DNA from: Gammaproteobacteria bacterium
Lineage (GTDB): Bacteria; Pseudomonadota; Gammaproteobacteria; Pseudomonadales; Azotimanducaceae
Assembly: GCA_009837725.1 (NCBI GenBank)
Contig: VXSY01000289.1
Location: forward strand, 1-34,017
Direction: 5' to 3'
DNA length: 34,017 nucleotides
Shown here: one piece after another, positions 32,025-34,017 of the stretch
Layout: each line of letters starts with the position of its first letter
How positions within the stretch are numbered: position 1 is the stretch's first letter
The notes under the pieces: model-generated
What the model was told of the DNA's origin: nothing
The model's database searches: none
The model's input: only the letters and a program-made list of their open reading frames with translations
Program-made: the position numbers and the translations under genes

Positions 32025-32684
32025 ATGGAACTCTATGACGTGATGCGCACGACCTTTGCGGCGCGGGATTTCGTAGACGAGCCCGTGCCTGACGATGTGC
32101 TGCATCGGATTCTCGACAATGCGCGGTTTGCGCCGAGTGGCGGGAATCGGCAGGGGTGGCGGGTGATCGTCGTACGCGACTCGGGCAAGCGGGAAGCGCT
32201 GGTTCCCCTGATCGAGCCGACCTTTCGTCGCTATCTGGCGGAGGTGCGCGCCGGGGCCAATCCTTGGAACGTCGTTGCGCCGGCGGAGGTTAGCCAGGAA
32301 GAACTCGACGCTGTGGTGATCCCGCCGGGGTTTATCGAGCGATTGGCTCGTGCGCCGGTGCTGTTACTGGTGACGGTGGACTTGGCGGTGGTGGCGGCAA
32401 TGGACCGGCATCTGCCCCGCATCGGCGTTGTCCCTGGTGCCTCAATCTATCCCTTTGTCTGGAACATTCTTCTCGCCGCCCGGAACGAAGGGCTCGGCGG
32501 CACGCTCACGACCTTTGTGGCGGCCCGGGAACCGGATGTGAAGGCGCTGTTCGACATTCCCGAGAGTCATGCCGTCGCCGCCATGTTGCCGATGGGCAAG
32601 CCCGTGCGGCAACTCACGCGGTTGTCGCGCAAACCCGTGGGAGAGTTCGCTACCGTGGACGGTTTCGGCGGCGTCCCCCTGTAA
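32025..32684 (+). CDS. Nitroreductase family FMN-dependent oxidoreductase
   Basis: The protein has 219 residues. The FMN-binding start MRTTFAARDFVDEPVPDDVL and ILDNARFAPSGGNRQGWRVI is characteristic. So are the later ASIYPFVWNILLAARNEGLG with GTLTTF and the C-terminal HAVAAMLPMGKPV. Family members use FMN and NAD(P)H to reduce nitro groups, quinones or enones, or to dehalogenate; the substrate is unknown. The ATG at 32025 with AAAGGAG 9 nt upstream is clear; the earlier in-frame start at 31953 lies in a palindrome. It is convergent with the phosphotriesterase-like gene, 21 bp away. Confidence 0.88.
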   Translation: MELYDVMRTTFAARDFVDEPVPDDVLHRILDNARFAPSGGNRQGWRVIVVRDSGKREALVPLIEPTFRRYLAEVRAGANPWNVVAPAEVSQEELDAVVIPPGFIERLARAPVLLLVTVDLAVVAAMDRHLPRIGVVPGASIYPFVWNILLAARNEGLGGTLTTFVAAREPDVKALFDIPESHAVAAMLPMGKPVRQLTRLSRKPVGEFATVDGFGGVPL

Positions 32685-32705
32685 GAGGCCCTGCTCGCGA
32701 GACGT

Positions 32706-33656
32706 CTATGTCCCAGCGAAGAACCGCTGCGGGTTGTCCACGAATAGGGTGTCGATCGTGCTGTCGTTGACGCCCATGTCCTTGAGGTCGGGAATCACGT
32801 GCCGGTGCATGTAGAGGTATTGGTCTGGGTTGGCCAGGGTGAAGGCGTGTTCGTCGGGGACCTTGCCGTCCGGGCCCTCGTTGTGGATGTGCAGGCAAAT
32901 GCAGTCGTGGGCGGGGCAGAGGCGGTCGCCGTAGCCCATGTCGATGAGTGCCTTGAGGGTCACGGTGCGCATGTGCGGGCTGACGAAACGGCCCGGGTAG
33001 CGGTCTAGGCCCAAGTAGCAGCCCTGGTCGAGAATCCACTTCAGGTATTCGGTATCGGTGGTGTCGTTGGAATGGTCGATCTTGACGCGGGTGAGATCGA
33101 CGCCTTCCTCCTTGAAGATGGCGATCTGGCGACGGGCGACATGGCCGGTGGGGTAGGAGTGCACCATGATCGGCAGGCCCGTCTCGTTGTGGGCGCGGGC
33201 GACGGCGCGGGCCATGATTTCGAGCTCCGGGGTGACACCTTCAAAGTCGGCAGCGCACTTGAGGATGCCGGCCTTGATGTCGGTTCCGCGAAAGCCTTGC
33301 TCGATGTCGCGGATGAACTCCCGTGCCATCTGGTTGGGCGAGACGCCGCGGATGAAGCGTGGCACGTCCAACCACCAGCCGGTTACGTTGACGATGTTGA
33401 CGCCGGATTCGGCGGAGACCCGGCGGAGGAGTTCGGGGTCACGGCCAAGGTCGAAGGTGGTGGCATCGATCATGGTGTCGATGCCGCCGGCCTTGGCGCG
33501 CTTGAGGCAGTCGATGGCGCGTTGTTCGCGGTTCGGGCCCAGGAGGTCTGGGTAGCTGCGGTACATGCCGCTCGCGCTCACCATCACGTGCTCGTGCATG
33601 AGGGTGAAGCCCATGTCGGCGGGGTCGAGCGGGCCGGTCACGGAGTTGATGGTCAT
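32706..33656 (-). CDS. Phosphotriesterase-family metal-dependent hydrolase (lactonase-like)
   Basis: The protein has 316 residues. It shows the TIM-barrel metal ligands in order: HxH in TLMHEHV (H21, H23), the bridging Lys region KAGILKCA (about 130), His in PIMVHSYPTG (about 164), His in VKIDHSNDT (about 193) and Asp in CPAHDCIC (about 248). Such proteins bind two divalent metals and hydrolyse lactones or phosphotriesters; natural roles are usually lactonase-like. The ATG at 33656 has GAGGAGG about 7 nt upstream and fits the family start GPLDPADMGFTLMHEH; the GTG-type start 9 codons earlier is not needed. The intracellular location is inferred from the lack of a signal peptide. Confidence 0.87.
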   Translation of the reverse strand: MTINSVTGPLDPADMGFTLMHEHVMVSASGMYRSYPDLLGPNREQRAIDCLKRAKAGGIDTMIDATTFDLGRDPELLRRVSAESGVNIVNVTGWWLDVPRFIRGVSPNQMAREFIRDIEQGFRGTDIKAGILKCAADFEGVTPELEIMARAVARAHNETGLPIMVHSYPTGHVARRQIAIFKEEGVDLTRVKIDHSNDTTDTEYLKWILDQGCYLGLDRYPGRFVSPHMRTVTLKALIDMGYGDRLCPAHDCICLHIHNEGPDGKVPDEHAFTLANPDQYLYMHRHVIPDLKDMGVNDSTIDTLFVDNPQRFFAGT

Positions 33657-33806
33657 GGCTGCGCCTCCTCGTGGGTGCGCCAAGCGTAACCTAGGAGCTT
33701 GTGCAGTAGAACGGCGGCGCAGCGTCGTTGTGCGCGCAAGCTCATAGGGAGGTGGGGGCTGGGGCCAGACCCCGAGCGCAAGTGCGTGACAAGGCGGGCC
33801 TTCGGA

Positions 33807-33827
33807 GGGAAGGCATTCTGCCTTCCC
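33807..33827. repeat. Palindromic repeat family A, copy 3
   Basis: Perfect arms GGGAAGGCA and TGCCTTCCC with a TTC loop, the reverse complement of the copy at 5130-5150. About 28.7 kb separate the two. Confidence 0.9.
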
Positions 33828-33991
33828 TGCGCGCCCTCTGGCGCCCTGACCGCAACTTTAAACAAGAAAGCGCCTATCGGCGCTAGGGGCGCGCCCTTCA
33901 GGCGCGTCAGCAGAATGCCTTCTCTCGTTTGGAACAAATCGCGTAACCCGTTGATACGTGGAGAATTCGACTCGAAGCGAGGGCCCTGGGG

Positions 33992-34012
33992 GCGAGGGCG
34001 TCCCGCCCTCGC
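33992..34012. repeat. Palindromic repeat family B, copy at the window end
   Basis: Perfect arms GCGAGGGCG and CGCCCTCGC with a TCC loop. The window ends 5 bp later. Confidence 0.9.
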
Positions 34013-34017
34013 ACGCG

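Larger units (their letters stand above)
33657..34017. other. Right-end spacer with repeats, no gene seen
   Basis: These 361 bp hold a family A palindrome (33807-33827), a half copy of family A (CAGAATGCCTTCTCT near 33910-33924) beside a GGGGCGCGCCC palindrome (about 33886-33897), and a family B palindrome ending 5 bp before the window edge. A 94-codon open frame across the repeats is not credible. Confidence 0.6.

Noticed and set aside
33653-33937. Open frame of 94 codons on the minus strand at the right end
   Set aside because: It is translated from palindromic repeats and has no domain.
5051-34012. Palindromes as a CRISPR array
   Set aside because: Copies are scattered over 29 kb with no regular spacers and no cas genes.

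Overview
This is a GC-rich, gene-dense bacterial window, clearly above 60% G+C by eye in most genes. ATG and GTG starts are mixed, purine-rich Shine-Dalgarno sites are common, and many neighbouring genes overlap by 4 bp. No rRNA, tRNA or marker gene fixes the taxon. The metabolic genes (Baeyer-Villiger monooxygenase, phytanoyl-CoA-type dioxygenase, thiolase, amidase, phosphotriesterase-like lactonase, fused KorA with KorB) and the many short palindromic repeats suggest an uncultured environmental or host-associated bacterium. Pseudomonadota is only a guess.

Left metabolic block (1-16334). A secreted FG-GAP plus leucine-rich-repeat protein lies on the minus strand. On the plus strand follow a DAO-type FAD oxidoreductase, a frameshifted Baeyer-Villiger monooxygenase, a repeat-bearing spacer, and a tight operon of a GltD-like ferredoxin/NAD(P) oxidoreductase with KorA and KorB. 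Then come a PhyH dioxygenase, a minus-strand short-chain dehydrogenase, a frameshifted thiolase-like protein, an unusual alpha/beta hydrolase with a Cys nucleophile, a VOC protein and an amidase.

Defence island (about 16480-30768). It starts with a decayed IS256-family transposase. Next, on the plus strand, is a complete ABC-three-component (ABC-3C) conflict system: a Cap4-like nuclease effector, a middle component and a DUF3732 SMC/Rad50-like ATPase. Facing it on the minus strand is one long apparent operon, in transcription order: type III restriction subunit (res), a two-gene toxin-antitoxin-like pair (unknown 83-aa protein plus DUF2283), type III modification methylase (mod, frameshifted near its C-terminus), a DUF262 protein, a DUF3696 AAA/OLD-like ATPase and an unrecognised 320-aa protein. 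The last three genes, coupled to each other and directly downstream of mod, are the best candidate for an undescribed system.

Right metabolic block (31055-34017). It holds a short 3-hydroxyacyl-CoA dehydrogenase, a nitroreductase and a minus-strand phosphotriesterase-family hydrolase.

Dispersed palindromes of three main families lie in the spacers on both sides of the island. One of them supplies the C-terminal codons of res. Three genes carry single small indels in otherwise well-preserved reading frames (3614-3617, 12673-12676, about 24419), which suggests either consensus errors or very recent gene decay.
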